Of a DNA stretch of 64,000 bases, positions 52,721 through 63,173 are shown piece by piece. Position numbers and translations under genes: made by a program. The DNA is from Clavibacter sp. A6099 (GTDB lineage Bacteria > Actinomycetota > Actinomycetes > Actinomycetales > Microbacteriaceae). The notes beneath the pieces are model-generated. The model was given only the letters and a program-made list of their open reading frames with translations, searched no databases and was not told the origin of the DNA. Location of the stretch: positions 2,356,001 through 2,420,000 of the forward strand of contig NZ_CP083439.1 in assembly GCF_021919125.1 (NCBI RefSeq). The letters are read 5' to 3'. Positions within the stretch are counted from its first letter, which is position 1. Each line of letters begins with the position of its first letter.

Positions 52721-53605
52721 GTGTTCGCGAACTACCTGATCGGCCTGCGCGAGGGCCTCGAGGCCGCGCTGGTCGTCACCATCCTCATCGCCTACGTCGT
52801 CAAGATCGGCCGCCGCGACGTGCTCGGCCGGCTCTGGCTCGGCGTCGGGCTCGCCGTCCTCCTCGCCCTGTCCGTCGGCGCGATCCTCACCTACGGCGCC
52901 TACGGCCTCACCTTCGAGGCGCAGGAGGCCATCGGCGGTTCCCTCTCCATCGTCGCGACGGGCCTCGTCACCTGGATGGTGTTCTGGATGCTGCGCACCG
53001 CGAAGGACATGCGCTCCGAGCTGCAGGGCGCCGTCGACCGGGCCATCGCGGGCGCGGCGTGGGGCCTCGTCGCCGTGGCCTTCCTCGCCGTCGGCCGCGA
53101 GGGGATCGAGACGGCGCTGTTCCTCTGGTCGGCCGTGCAGGCCACCGGTGCCACCACCATGCCGCTCGTCGGCGCGGGCCTCGGGCTCGTCACCGCCGTC
53201 GCGCTCGGCTGGCTCGTCTACCGCGGGGTGCTCCGCATCGACCTCGCGCGCTTCTTCACCTGGACGGGCGCGCTCCTCATCGTCGTGGCGGGCGGCGTGC
53301 TCGCGTACGGCGTGCACGACCTCCAGGAGGCGGGGATCCTGCCCGGGCTCGGCGCGCTCGCGTTCGACGTCTCCGGCGCGGTCCCGCCCGGATCCTGGTA
53401 CGGAACGCTGCTCAAGGGCACCGTCAACTTCTCCCCCGCCACCACCTGGCTCGAGGCGATCACGTGGGTGCTGTACGTCGTGCCCACGCTCACCGTCTAC
53501 CTCCGGCTCGCGCGGCGAGGACAGCGGGCGCGCCCGGCACCCGTCGCCTCCGCTGCTCCCGCCGCCTACCCCGCCCGCGTCGCCGACGCGCCGGCCGCCC
53601 GCTGA
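52721..53605 (+). CDS. efeU: Ferrous/ferric iron permease EfeU (FTR1 family)
   Basis: 294 residues with seven membrane helices. Both FTR1 iron-binding R-E-G-x-E motifs are present: LREGLEAALVV near residue 8 and VGREGIETALF near residue 127. It is the membrane channel of the EfeUOB system. The GTG 52721 has GGAGAGG 9 bases upstream. The short Ala/Pro tail after the last helix is cytoplasmic. First gene of the operon, behind an iron-responsive box. Confidence 0.94.
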   Translation: MFANYLIGLREGLEAALVVTILIAYVVKIGRRDVLGRLWLGVGLAVLLALSVGAILTYGAYGLTFEAQEAIGGSLSIVATGLVTWMVFWMLRTAKDMRSELQGAVDRAIAGAAWGLVAVAFLAVGREGIETALFLWSAVQATGATTMPLVGAGLGLVTAVALGWLVYRGVLRIDLARFFTWTGALLIVVAGGVLAYGVHDLQEAGILPGLGALAFDVSGAVPPGSWYGTLLKGTVNFSPATTWLEAITWVLYVVPTLTVYLRLARRGQRARPAPVASAAPAAYPARVADAPAAR

Positions 53606-53682
53606 CCCGTCGGCTCCCCCGCACCTCCCGCTCTCCTCCCCATCCACCGCCCGGCACCGCCGGCCCGCTCCCCCGAGGACAC

Positions 53683-54900
53683 ATGAAGCGCTCGACCCTC
53701 CCCGCCGCCGCCCTGCTCGCCGGCGCCGCCCTCGCCCTCTCCGGCTGCGTCGCGAACACCCCGACCGGATCCGCCGACGCCGGCGCAGGTGCCGCGTCCG
53801 CCGACTCCGGCGTCACGCAGCTCACGGTCGACAGCTCCGCCGACGCGTGCACGGTGTCCGCCGCGACCGCCCCCAGCGGCACGGTCTCGTTCCACGTCAC
53901 GAACTCCACCGACCAGGTGACCGAGTTCTACCTGCTCGCGGACGACGGCCTGCGCATCGTCGGCGAGGTCGAGAACGTGAGCCCCGGGATCGAGCGCGAC
54001 CTCGTGCTCACCGCCCAGCCCGGCAGCTACTACACCGTCTGCAAGCCCGGCATGGTCGGCGACGGCGTCGGCCGCGCGCCCTTCACCGTCACGGGTGACC
54101 AGGTCGCGCTCGCGGGCGACGCGGAGCAGCAGGGCCAGGACGCGGCCGCCGCGTACCTCGCCTACGTCAAGGACCAGGTGGGCCGCCTCCTCCCGGCCAC
54201 GCAGGAGTTCGCCGCCGCGTACCTCGCGGGCGACGACGACAAGGCGCGCGCGCTCTACCCCACTGCCCGCGCGTACTACGAGCGCGTCGAGCCCGTGGCG
54301 GAGTCGTTCGGCGACCTCGACCCGGAGATCGACTTCCGCGAGGCCGACGTCGAGCCCGGCACCGAGTGGACCGGGTGGCACCGCATCGAGAAGGACCTCT
54401 GGCAGCCATCGCCCGACGCGAACGGCGGCGACGTCTACACGCCGCTCGCCGCGGCGGACCGCGCGCACTTCGCCCAGGAGCTCACCGCCGACACGCAGAA
54501 GCTCTACGACGCCGTCCACGCGGACGGCTTCTCGGTCGACATCTCCACGGTCTCCAACGGCGCCGTCGGGCTGATGGACGAGGTCGCCTCCGGCAAGATC
54601 ACCGGCGAGGAGGAGATCTGGTCGCACACCGACCTCTGGGACTTCCAGGCGAACCTCGAGGGCGCGCGCGTCGCGTACGAGGGCGTCCGCGACATCGTCG
54701 CGCCCAAGGACCCGCAGCTCGTCGCCACGCTCGACGCGCAGTTCGCGTCGCTCGAGAAGGACCTCGCCGCCTACGGATCCCTCGAGAAGGGCTTCACGAC
54801 CTACGACGAGCTGACCACCGAGCAGGTCAAGGGCCTCGCGGACGGCGTGAACGCGCTGGCCGAGCCGCTGTCGAAGCTCACCGGCGCGCTCGTCGGCTGA
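53683..54900 (+). CDS. efeO: Iron-uptake lipoprotein EfeO (cupredoxin plus M75 domain)
   Basis: 405 residues. The lipobox ALSGC (Cys22) anchors it to the outer membrane face. A cupredoxin-like domain (about 45-140, VSFHVTNSTDQVTEFYLL, SYYTVCKPGM) is followed by the imelysin-like M75 domain with the metal motif GWHRIEKDLW (His233-x-x-Glu236). It binds iron outside the cell and passes it to EfeU. GAGGAC stands 5 bases before the ATG. The stop shares a base with the efeB ATG. Confidence 0.94.
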   Translation: MKRSTLPAAALLAGAALALSGCVANTPTGSADAGAGAASADSGVTQLTVDSSADACTVSAATAPSGTVSFHVTNSTDQVTEFYLLADDGLRIVGEVENVSPGIERDLVLTAQPGSYYTVCKPGMVGDGVGRAPFTVTGDQVALAGDAEQQGQDAAAAYLAYVKDQVGRLLPATQEFAAAYLAGDDDKARALYPTARAYYERVEPVAESFGDLDPEIDFREADVEPGTEWTGWHRIEKDLWQPSPDANGGDVYTPLAAADRAHFAQELTADTQKLYDAVHADGFSVDISTVSNGAVGLMDEVASGKITGEEEIWSHTDLWDFQANLEGARVAYEGVRDIVAPKDPQLVATLDAQFASLEKDLAAYGSLEKGFTTYDELTTEQVKGLADGVNALAEPLSKLTGALVG

Positions 54901-56222
54901 TGACGGACCACGAGACCACCACGGCCGCCGACGCCCCCGCGACCCCGGCGTCCGCCGGCATCTCCCGCCGCGGGATCCTCGGCCTCCTCGGCGCGGGCGC
55001 GCTCGGCGGCGGCCTGGTCGGCTCCGCGGGCGGCGTCATGGCCGATCGCGCCTTCGCGGGCGCGCGCCAGGCCGCGGGCGGCGCCACGTACGCGTTCCAC
55101 GGCGCGCACCAGGCGGGGATCACGACGCCCGCCCAGGACCGCCTGCACTTCGCCGCGTTCGACGTCGCCGACATCGACCGCGCCGGCCTGATCTCGCTCC
55201 TGCAGGACTGGAGCGCCGCGGCCGCGCGCATGACGGCAGGCGGATCCGCGGGCGCGCTCGGCGCGGTCGACGGACCGTACGACTCCCCGCCCGACGACAC
55301 GGGCGAGGCGCTCGACCTGCCGCCCGCCGGCCTCACGATCACGTTCGGCCTCGGCCCGTCGCTGTTCACGACGGCGGACGGCGTCGACCGCTTCGGCATC
55401 GCCGACCGCCGGCCCGCCGCGCTCGTCGACCTGCCGCGCTTCCCGGGCGAGGCCCTCGTCCCGCAGGCCACGGGCGGCGACCTCTGCATCCAGGCCTGCA
55501 GCGACGACCCGCAGGTGGCCGTGCACGCGATCCGCAACCTCTCGCGCATCGCGTTCGGCCGGGCCTCCATCCGCTGGTCGCAGCTCGGCTTCGGCCGCAC
55601 CTCGTCGACGAGCCGCGCGCAGGTCACGCCGCGGAACCTGTTCGGATTCAAGGACGGCACCGCCAACGTCAAGTCCGAGGACACGCGCCAGGTCGACGAC
55701 CACGTCTGGGCCGACGCGGGATCCACCCCCGCCGAGGCGTGGATGCAGGGCGGCTCCTACCTCGTCGCCCGCCGCATCCGCATGACGATCGAGACCTGGG
55801 ACCGCTCGTCGCTCCGCGAGCAGGAGCGCGTGGTCGGCCGCACGAAGGGATCCGGCGCGCCCCTCAGCGGCGGCACCGAGATGACCGCCCCCGACTTCCA
55901 CGCCACCGGGCGCGCGGGCGCACCGCTCATCGATCCCGCGTCCCACGTGCGCCTCGCGCACCCGGACGCCAACGACGGCGCGGTGCTGCTCCGCCGCGGC
56001 TACAACTTCGTCGACGGCAACGACGACCTCGGCCGCCTCAACGCGGGCCTGTTCTTCCTGGCGTTCCAGCGGGATCCGCGCACGCAGTTCATCCCCATCC
56101 AGCGGAGCCTCGCCCGCGACGCGATGAACGAGTACCTGCGGCACGTCGGCGGCGGGATCTGGGCGGTTCCGCCGGGCGCCTCGCGCGACGGCTACGTCGG
56201 GGAGACGCTCCTCGCCTCCTGA
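54900..56222 (+). CDS. efeB: Deferrochelatase / DyP-type heme peroxidase EfeB
   Basis: 440 residues. A twin-arginine signal (ISRRGILGLLGAGALGGG, Arg23-Arg24) exports the folded heme protein. The DyP motif GFKDGTAN near residue 252 and the heme-ligand region DPASHVRLAHPDAN near 350 are intact. EfeB oxidises Fe(II) or releases iron from heme for EfeO/EfeU. The ATG overlaps the efeO TGA (TGATG). Length and motifs are normal. Confidence 0.95.
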   Translation: MTDHETTTAADAPATPASAGISRRGILGLLGAGALGGGLVGSAGGVMADRAFAGARQAAGGATYAFHGAHQAGITTPAQDRLHFAAFDVADIDRAGLISLLQDWSAAAARMTAGGSAGALGAVDGPYDSPPDDTGEALDLPPAGLTITFGLGPSLFTTADGVDRFGIADRRPAALVDLPRFPGEALVPQATGGDLCIQACSDDPQVAVHAIRNLSRIAFGRASIRWSQLGFGRTSSTSRAQVTPRNLFGFKDGTANVKSEDTRQVDDHVWADAGSTPAEAWMQGGSYLVARRIRMTIETWDRSSLREQERVVGRTKGSGAPLSGGTEMTAPDFHATGRAGAPLIDPASHVRLAHPDANDGAVLLRRGYNFVDGNDDLGRLNAGLFFLAFQRDPRTQFIPIQRSLARDAMNEYLRHVGGGIWAVPPGASRDGYVGETLLAS

Positions 56223-56223
56223 T

Positions 56224-56240
56224 CCGGCGCTCGCCGCCGG
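56224..56240. terminator. Hairpin after efeB
   Basis: CCGGCG (56224-56229) and CGCCGG (56235-56240) form a 6-bp stem 2 bases past the efeB stop; a second small GGCC hairpin follows. Shared with the convergent lipoprotein gene. Confidence 0.4.
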
Positions 56241-56262
56241 GCTGGCCCTGGGGCCCCCGGTC

Positions 56263-56772
56263 TCAGCCCGCGGGCATCACCACGTACGTGGCGACCGGGG
56301 ATCCGAGGTCGGCCGAGACCGTGACGATGACGGAGTACGCGTCGGTCGTGAACCGCCCGTAGCCGCTCTGCGCGTCGCTCGCGATGTCGCTCGACGCGTA
56401 GCCGGCGGCCTCGAGGCGCGCCCGGGCATCGGTGAACCCGCCCTCGACGTCCGGCACCGCGACCTGCGCCACCCAGCCGGCGTCCTCGGGGGCCGCTCCC
56501 CCGCCGAGCAGCTTCCCCTCGGCGAAGGGCACGGCGTCTGAGGGGAACGAGTCGGGGACGTGGCCGTCCGTCGACACCTGGACCTTGCCGAGCGTGTCGC
56601 CGATCACGTCCTCGACGCTGTGCCGCACCTGCTTCACGCCCTCATGCGCGGCGTCGCGGACGACCTCGCCCACCTGGCTGCATCCGGTGAGGACGAGGGC
56701 GGGGACGAGGACGAGCCCGGCCGCCAGCCCCCTCGTGCGGAGGGACCTGGTGGACGGGCTCGTCGGGGTCAT
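56263..56772 (-). CDS. Putative lipoprotein of unknown function
   Basis: 169 residues. The signal peptide ends in VLTGC (Cys31). The mature part has an amphipathic helix (QVGEVVRDAAHEGVKQVRHSVEDVIGD) and a C-terminal alpha/beta domain (ARARLEAAGYASSDI, YSVIVTVSADLG). No catalytic motif. It starts 6 bases after the typA stop, so it is probably cotranscribed with typA. Function unknown. Confidence 0.8.
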   Translation of the reverse strand: MTPTSPSTRSLRTRGLAAGLVLVPALVLTGCSQVGEVVRDAAHEGVKQVRHSVEDVIGDTLGKVQVSTDGHVPDSFPSDAVPFAEGKLLGGGAAPEDAGWVAQVAVPDVEGGFTDARARLEAAGYASSDIASDAQSGYGRFTTDAYSVIVTVSADLGSPVATYVVMPAG

Positions 56773-56778
56773 GCTGCG

Positions 56779-58686
<1,908 letters not shown>

Positions 58687-58773
58687 AGTGCTGTCCTTCA
58701 GTGGAGAGGGTGCCGGCCTTGTCATCAAGGGAGGAGGGCGAAGAGCCGCCGTCTGCTATTCCCAGCGACCACC

Positions 58774-58803
58774 AGCCTACCGTGCCGATGCAAACCGGGT
58801 CAG
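58774..58803 (-). promoter_or_regulatory. typA promoter candidate
   Basis: Minus-strand CTGACC (58798-58803) and TAGGCT (58774-58779) are 18 bases apart. The leader would be about 80 bases. The -35 overlaps the stop region of the upstream binding-protein gene. Confidence 0.4.
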
Positions 58804-60653
58804 GGAGCGTCGCGTGACAGCGTCCAGCGCCAGGCGTCGTCGAGGATCCCCGCCTGGTGCGGCGACACCTGGACCCCGCCGATCCCGTCGCGCACGGCCG
58901 CGAGCGCGGGCAGCTGGTACAGCGGCAGGCCGGCGCGGTCGCCGTACATGCGGCGGTCCAGGCGCAGGAGGAGCTCGTCGCGCGCGTCGGCGTCCTCGGT
59001 GCGGCTGAGCGACGCGAAGAGGGACGCGACGTCGGGGTCGGCCGTCGCCTGCCCGTCGCGGGCGTCGGCGCGCGACTCGTGCGCGGCGCGGATCCCGGCC
59101 ACGGACGGGTACGCGTCCTGGGAGGACAGGAGCGCGACGTCGTAGGCGCCGGGCTGGTCGAGCACGCTCTCCCACTGCGGGGTCGAGCAGTCGGTCACGA
59201 CGAAGCCGGCCTTCTCGGCGGAGTCCCGGATGGCGTCGAACGCGGCCACGCGGCGGGGGTCGGCGGGGTCGTAGAGCACGCAGACCTCGGGCGCCGTGCG
59301 GCCGACCGACGCGAGCAGCTGCCGCGCCTCGTCGATGTCCACGTCGTCGAAGCGGCTGGATCCGTTGGCGCGCACCTGGTCGTCGTAGCCGTCGGATCCG
59401 GGAGCGAGCACGAACGAGTCGCGCGTCGTGGCGTCGGGATCCGCCGGCAGCGCGGCCTGACGGACGATCGTGTCCCGCGGCACGGTGGAGAGGAACGCGG
59501 TGCGGACCGCGACGTCCGACATGGCCGGGTCGCGTGCGCCGAGGGTCTGCAGGTCGAGCCGCTCCCAGGTGTCTGAGGATCCGCGCACGACCTGCACGCC
59601 GGCGATCCCGGACAGCGCGTCGGACACCTCCGCGTCGGCCGCGGGCGCGATGACGTCGACCTCGCCCGCCTGGAGGGCGGCGACGGCGGCGGCGGGATCC
59701 TCGATGGCGGACACGACGATGCGCTCGACCGACGGCCGGTGCAGCCCCGTGTAGAAGCGGTTGGCGCGCAGCGTGATGGAGGTCCCCGGGTCGATCGACT
59801 CGATGGCGTACGGGCCGGAGCCCACGGCGCGATCCGGGTGCGCGGCGATCTCGGCCACGCCGAACCCGCGGTTCCACGCGTCGGAGATGGGCGAGAGGAG
59901 CTCGGGCGCGCGATCCTGCACGGCGTCCACGAGCGTCTGCTTCGCGCGGCCCGGGCTCGACATGTCGAGCGCGAGCTGCACCACGCTGTGCGCGGGCAGG
60001 CCCACCTCGAAGGCGAGCCGCCAGTCGGGCGCGTACTCGTCGAAGACCATGGTGATCGACCGGCCGCCGTCGCCGATCTCGGGCGTGCGGGTGACGTGCG
60101 AGAGCGTCTCGTCCGCGGCTGCGTCGAAGTAGACGGTCTGCTCCGGCAGCGGGCCCGTGTAGCCGCCCGTCGTCTCGTCGACGTACCCGGACGGGTCGAA
60201 GCCGGGGGTGTCGAGCGCGCCGGATCCGGCGGCCCAGGCGAGCAGGAGGTCCGCCGCGTCGACGGGCTCGCCGTCGGACCAGCGGACGCCCTCGGCGACG
60301 GTGTACTCCACCGTGAACGGGTCGCGCGAGACGACCTTCGCGGTCCCGAAGCCCGGGTCCGCCGCGACGGTGCCGTCCGCGGCGACCTCCGAGAACCGTG
60401 AGTTCGTCGCGTGCACGATCTCCTCGTTGCCCACGGTGCCCCCCGTGCGCGACGCCGCGTTGTAGGAGGTGAAGGAGGTGGGGACCGCGGCGCGGATCTC
60501 GGTGTCGGCCACCATCCCGGTGGTCGGCGAGCAGGCGGCGAGGCCGGCGACGAGCGCCAGCGCGACGGCGGCGGACGCACCGCGGACGGCCCGGCGGATC
60601 CCTCGCGGGCGCCGGGCTCGAGCGGCCCCGGGGCCTCGCGTGTCGCTGTCCAT
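58800..60653 (-). CDS. ABC transporter substrate-binding lipoprotein (oligopeptide/dipeptide type, SBP_5)
   Basis: 617 residues. The lipobox LAAC (Cys41) follows a long Arg-rich signal peptide. The mature part is a family 5 binding protein: VEYTVAEGVRWSDGEPVDAADLLLAW, GSGPYAIESIDPGTSITLRANRFYTG, VRTAFLSTVPRDTIV. It captures peptides or similar solutes outside the cell for the ABC transporter encoded upstream. A TAGGAT box ends 8 bases before the ATG, so it also has its own near-leaderless promoter, separate from the ATPase gene by a long hairpin. Confidence 0.9.
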   Translation of the reverse strand: MDSDTRGPGAARARRPRGIRRAVRGASAAVALALVAGLAACSPTTGMVADTEIRAAVPTSFTSYNAASRTGGTVGNEEIVHATNSRFSEVAADGTVAADPGFGTAKVVSRDPFTVEYTVAEGVRWSDGEPVDAADLLLAWAAGSGALDTPGFDPSGYVDETTGGYTGPLPEQTVYFDAAADETLSHVTRTPEIGDGGRSITMVFDEYAPDWRLAFEVGLPAHSVVQLALDMSSPGRAKQTLVDAVQDRAPELLSPISDAWNRGFGVAEIAAHPDRAVGSGPYAIESIDPGTSITLRANRFYTGLHRPSVERIVVSAIEDPAAAVAALQAGEVDVIAPAADAEVSDALSGIAGVQVVRGSSDTWERLDLQTLGARDPAMSDVAVRTAFLSTVPRDTIVRQAALPADPDATTRDSFVLAPGSDGYDDQVRANGSSRFDDVDIDEARQLLASVGRTAPEVCVLYDPADPRRVAAFDAIRDSAEKAGFVVTDCSTPQWESVLDQPGAYDVALLSSQDAYPSVAGIRAAHESRADARDGQATADPDVASLFASLSRTEDADARDELLLRLDRRMYGDRAGLPLYQLPALAAVRDGIGGVQVSPHQAGILDDAWRWTLSRDAP

Positions 60654-60661
60654 CGCCGTCG

Positions 60662-60667
60662 ATCCTA
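60662..60667 (-). promoter_or_regulatory. -10 box TAGGAT before the binding-protein gene
   Basis: Minus-strand TAGGAT ends 8 bases before the ATG at 60653. Confidence 0.45.
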
Positions 60668-60675
60668 CGCGAGCG

Positions 60676-60742
60676 GCACGACGAGGCCCGCCGCCCGCGC
60701 GCCCCCGCGAGGGGGTGCGTCGGACGGCGGGCCGGGTCGTGC
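60676..60742 (-). terminator. Long two-part hairpin between ABC ATPase and binding-protein genes
   Basis: GCACGAC (60676-60682) with GTCGTGC (60736-60742) and GGCCCGCCG (60685-60693) with CGGCGGGCC (60725-60733) stack across a 2x2 mismatch. A second hairpin, CCCCC/GGGGG (60702-60706 with 60711-60715), sits inside. It starts 9 bases past the ATPase stop. It is a terminator or a stabiliser of the upstream mRNA. Confidence 0.65.
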
Positions 60743-60751
60743 GGGCGCGGA

Positions 60752-62443
60752 TCAGGCCGCGGGCGGCTGCTGGTCGCGCAGCGCCTCGCGGAGCTCGCGG
60801 CGCTCCTTCTGCTGGTCGGGATCCGGCAGCGGGACCGCGGCGATGAGCTTCTGCGTGTACGGGTGCTGCGGGTTCCGGAGGATCGACTCCGTCGGCCCCT
60901 GCTCCACGATCTTGCCGTGGTTCATCACGACGATGCGGTCGGCGAGGAGGTCGACCACCGCGAGGTCGTGGCTCACGAACAGGCACGCGAACTGGAGCTC
61001 CTTCTGGATCTCCTGCAGCAGCGCGAGCACGCGGGCCTGCACCGACACGTCGAGCGCCGAGGTGGGCTCGTCGGCGACGAGCACCTTGGGCCGCAGCGCG
61101 AGCGCCCGCGCGATGCCGACGCGCTGACGCTGTCCGCCGGAGAGCTCGTTCGGGTACCGGTTGCGGAAGCTGCGGGGCAGCTCGACCTGCTCGAGGAGCT
61201 CCTCGACCCGGTCGCTCTGCTGCTTCTTCGAGAACTGCCCCGAGAGCTCGAGCGGCTCGCCGATGCTCTGGCCGATGGGCCAGCGCGGGTTCAGCGAGGA
61301 ACCCGGATCCTGGAACACGATGCCGATCTCGCGGCGCACGGCCCGGAGGTCCTTCGCCGAGATGCCGGTCATGCGGCGTCCGGCGACCGTGAGCTCGCCG
61401 CCCGCGACGGGCAGGAGGCCGACCGCGGCGCGCGCGATCGTGGTCTTGCCGGATCCCGACTCCCCCACGACGCCGACGACCTCGCCCGGGTGGATGTCGA
61501 AGGACGCGCCCGAGACCGCCCGGAACGCCGGCACGCGGCCGAGCTTCGGGTAGTCGATGTCCACCTCCTTGAGGGAGATGGCGGGTTCCGTCGTGCGCTC
61601 GACGACCTCGACCTGCGTCGCCTCGCCCGTGCCGAGGTGGGGCACCGACGCGAGCAGCTGCTTGGTGTACGGGTCCTTCGGCGACTGGAAGATCTCGCGC
61701 ACCGAGCCGCGCTCGACGATGCGGCCGCTCTTCATGACGATGACGTTGGTCGCGAGGTCGGCGACCACGCCCATGTCGTGCGTGATGATCACGATCGCGC
61801 TGTTGAGGCGCTGGTGGAGGCGGCGCAGCAGGTCGAGGATCTCGGCCTGGATCGTCACGTCGAGCGCCGTCGTGGGCTCGTCCGCGATGAGCATGTCGGG
61901 GTCGCACGACAGCGACTGCGCGATCATGGCGCGCTGGCGCTGTCCGCCGGACAGCTGGTGCGGGTAGGAGTCGAACGCCTTCTCCGGGTCCGGCATCTCG
62001 ACGAGCTTCAGGAGCTCGAGCGCGCGCACCTTGGCGGCCGACGGGATGATCGAGTTGTGGACGCGCAGGGCCTCCACGATCTGGAAGCCCACCGTGTAGA
62101 CGGGGTTGAGCGCGGTCATGGGCTCCTGGAAGATCACGGCGATGTCGTTGCCGCGCGCCTTCCGCAGCGTGGCCTGGTCGGCGCCGACCATCTCGACGCC
62201 CTTGAGCTTCGCGCTCCCCCGCACCCGGCCGTTCTTGGGCAGGAGGCCGAGCAGCGACATCGAGCTGACGGACTTGCCGGAGCCGGACTCGCCCACGATC
62301 GCGAGCACCTCGCCCGGGTTGACCTTGTAGTCGAGGTCGATGGCCGCGGGGATCCACTCGTCGCCGACCCAGAAGTCGACGCCGAGGCCGGAGACCTCGA
62401 GGATGGGGACGATCTCGTCCGATCCGTTCGCGTGAGCGGTCAT
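60752..62443 (-). CDS. Double-domain peptide ABC transporter ATPase
   Basis: 563 residues with two complete ABC domains in one chain, like DppD plus DppF or GsiA. The first has VGESGSGKSVSSMS, HQLSGGQRQRAMIA and ADEPTTALD; the second has VGESGSGKTTIAR, NELSGGQRQRVGIA and ADEPTSALD. It powers uptake of peptides or similar solutes through the permeases upstream. ATG 62443 has AGGAGG 8 bases before it. It diverges from the PH-domain gene that separates it from its permease. Confidence 0.93.
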   Translation of the reverse strand: MTAHANGSDEIVPILEVSGLGVDFWVGDEWIPAAIDLDYKVNPGEVLAIVGESGSGKSVSSMSLLGLLPKNGRVRGSAKLKGVEMVGADQATLRKARGNDIAVIFQEPMTALNPVYTVGFQIVEALRVHNSIIPSAAKVRALELLKLVEMPDPEKAFDSYPHQLSGGQRQRAMIAQSLSCDPDMLIADEPTTALDVTIQAEILDLLRRLHQRLNSAIVIITHDMGVVADLATNVIVMKSGRIVERGSVREIFQSPKDPYTKQLLASVPHLGTGEATQVEVVERTTEPAISLKEVDIDYPKLGRVPAFRAVSGASFDIHPGEVVGVVGESGSGKTTIARAAVGLLPVAGGELTVAGRRMTGISAKDLRAVRREIGIVFQDPGSSLNPRWPIGQSIGEPLELSGQFSKKQQSDRVEELLEQVELPRSFRNRYPNELSGGQRQRVGIARALALRPKVLVADEPTSALDVSVQARVLALLQEIQKELQFACLFVSHDLAVVDLLADRIVVMNHGKIVEQGPTESILRNPQHPYTQKLIAAVPLPDPDQQKERRELREALRDQQPPAA

Positions 62444-62514
62444 GCTGCGGCCTCCTGGCTGCTGGAAGTGGGGATGTCGAGGGGGGTCCACGCGGGCCGT
62501 GGGACGATGTGGCC

Positions 62515-63120
62515 ATGGATCAGCCCGTCGTCATCCGCCCGTCGTTCGGACGCCTGCTGACCGTGATCGTCTCGGCGATCGCGGTCCTGGTGCTCGTGAG
62601 CACCGTGGTCGGGGGTCGGGCCGACCTCCTGCCGACGGCGGTGTGGGGCCCGGTCATGCTGGCCTACGCGTCGTGGCTCGTCTTCTGGCACCCGTGGGTG
62701 CGCATCGCGACCGAGGGCGTGCAGATCCGCAACGTCTTCCGCACGCATGACATCTCGTGGCCCGCGATCCGGGACGTGGACACCAAGTGGGCCCTGAACA
62801 TCACGACCGCGCACGAGCGCGTCACGGCCTGGGCCGCTCCCGCGCCCGGTCGACGCTCCAATGCCTACATCACCACGAAGGAGGAGAAGATCCAGCCGTA
62901 CCTCAGCGCCATGATGCAGGACGCGCGCCGCGGCGACCTCCCCCGCACCGACTCCGGCGACGCGGCCACGGTGATCCGCCTGCGCCTGGCCGAGCTCCGC
63001 GAGGCGGGCCACCTGGGCGGTCCGGTCGAGGAGGAGGGCCGGCGCGTGCGCACGCACTGGGCCGAGATCGCCGTGCTCGCGGTGCTCGTCGTGGCCACGG
63101 TGCTGACCGGCCTGATCTGA
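62515..63120 (+). CDS. PH-domain-containing membrane protein
   Basis: 201 residues. Two membrane helices near the N-terminus (LLTVIVSAIAVLVLVSTVV and AVWGPVMLAYASWLVFW) precede a bacterial PH-like domain (VRIATEGVQIRNVFRTHDISWPAIRDVDTKWALNI). A linker and a last helix (IAVLAVLVVATVLTGLI) end it. Such proteins are widespread in actinobacteria with unknown function. ATG 62515 has GGGA 10 bases upstream; GTG 62509 is possible. It lies antisense between two genes of one ABC transporter. Confidence 0.82.
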   Translation: MDQPVVIRPSFGRLLTVIVSAIAVLVLVSTVVGGRADLLPTAVWGPVMLAYASWLVFWHPWVRIATEGVQIRNVFRTHDISWPAIRDVDTKWALNITTAHERVTAWAAPAPGRRSNAYITTKEEKIQPYLSAMMQDARRGDLPRTDSGDAATVIRLRLAELREAGHLGGPVEEEGRRVRTHWAEIAVLAVLVVATVLTGLI

Positions 63121-63173
63121 GGCACGACCTGCGGCGGTCCCGCGGCTGAGGGCCCGGCTCGCCGCCGGGACCG

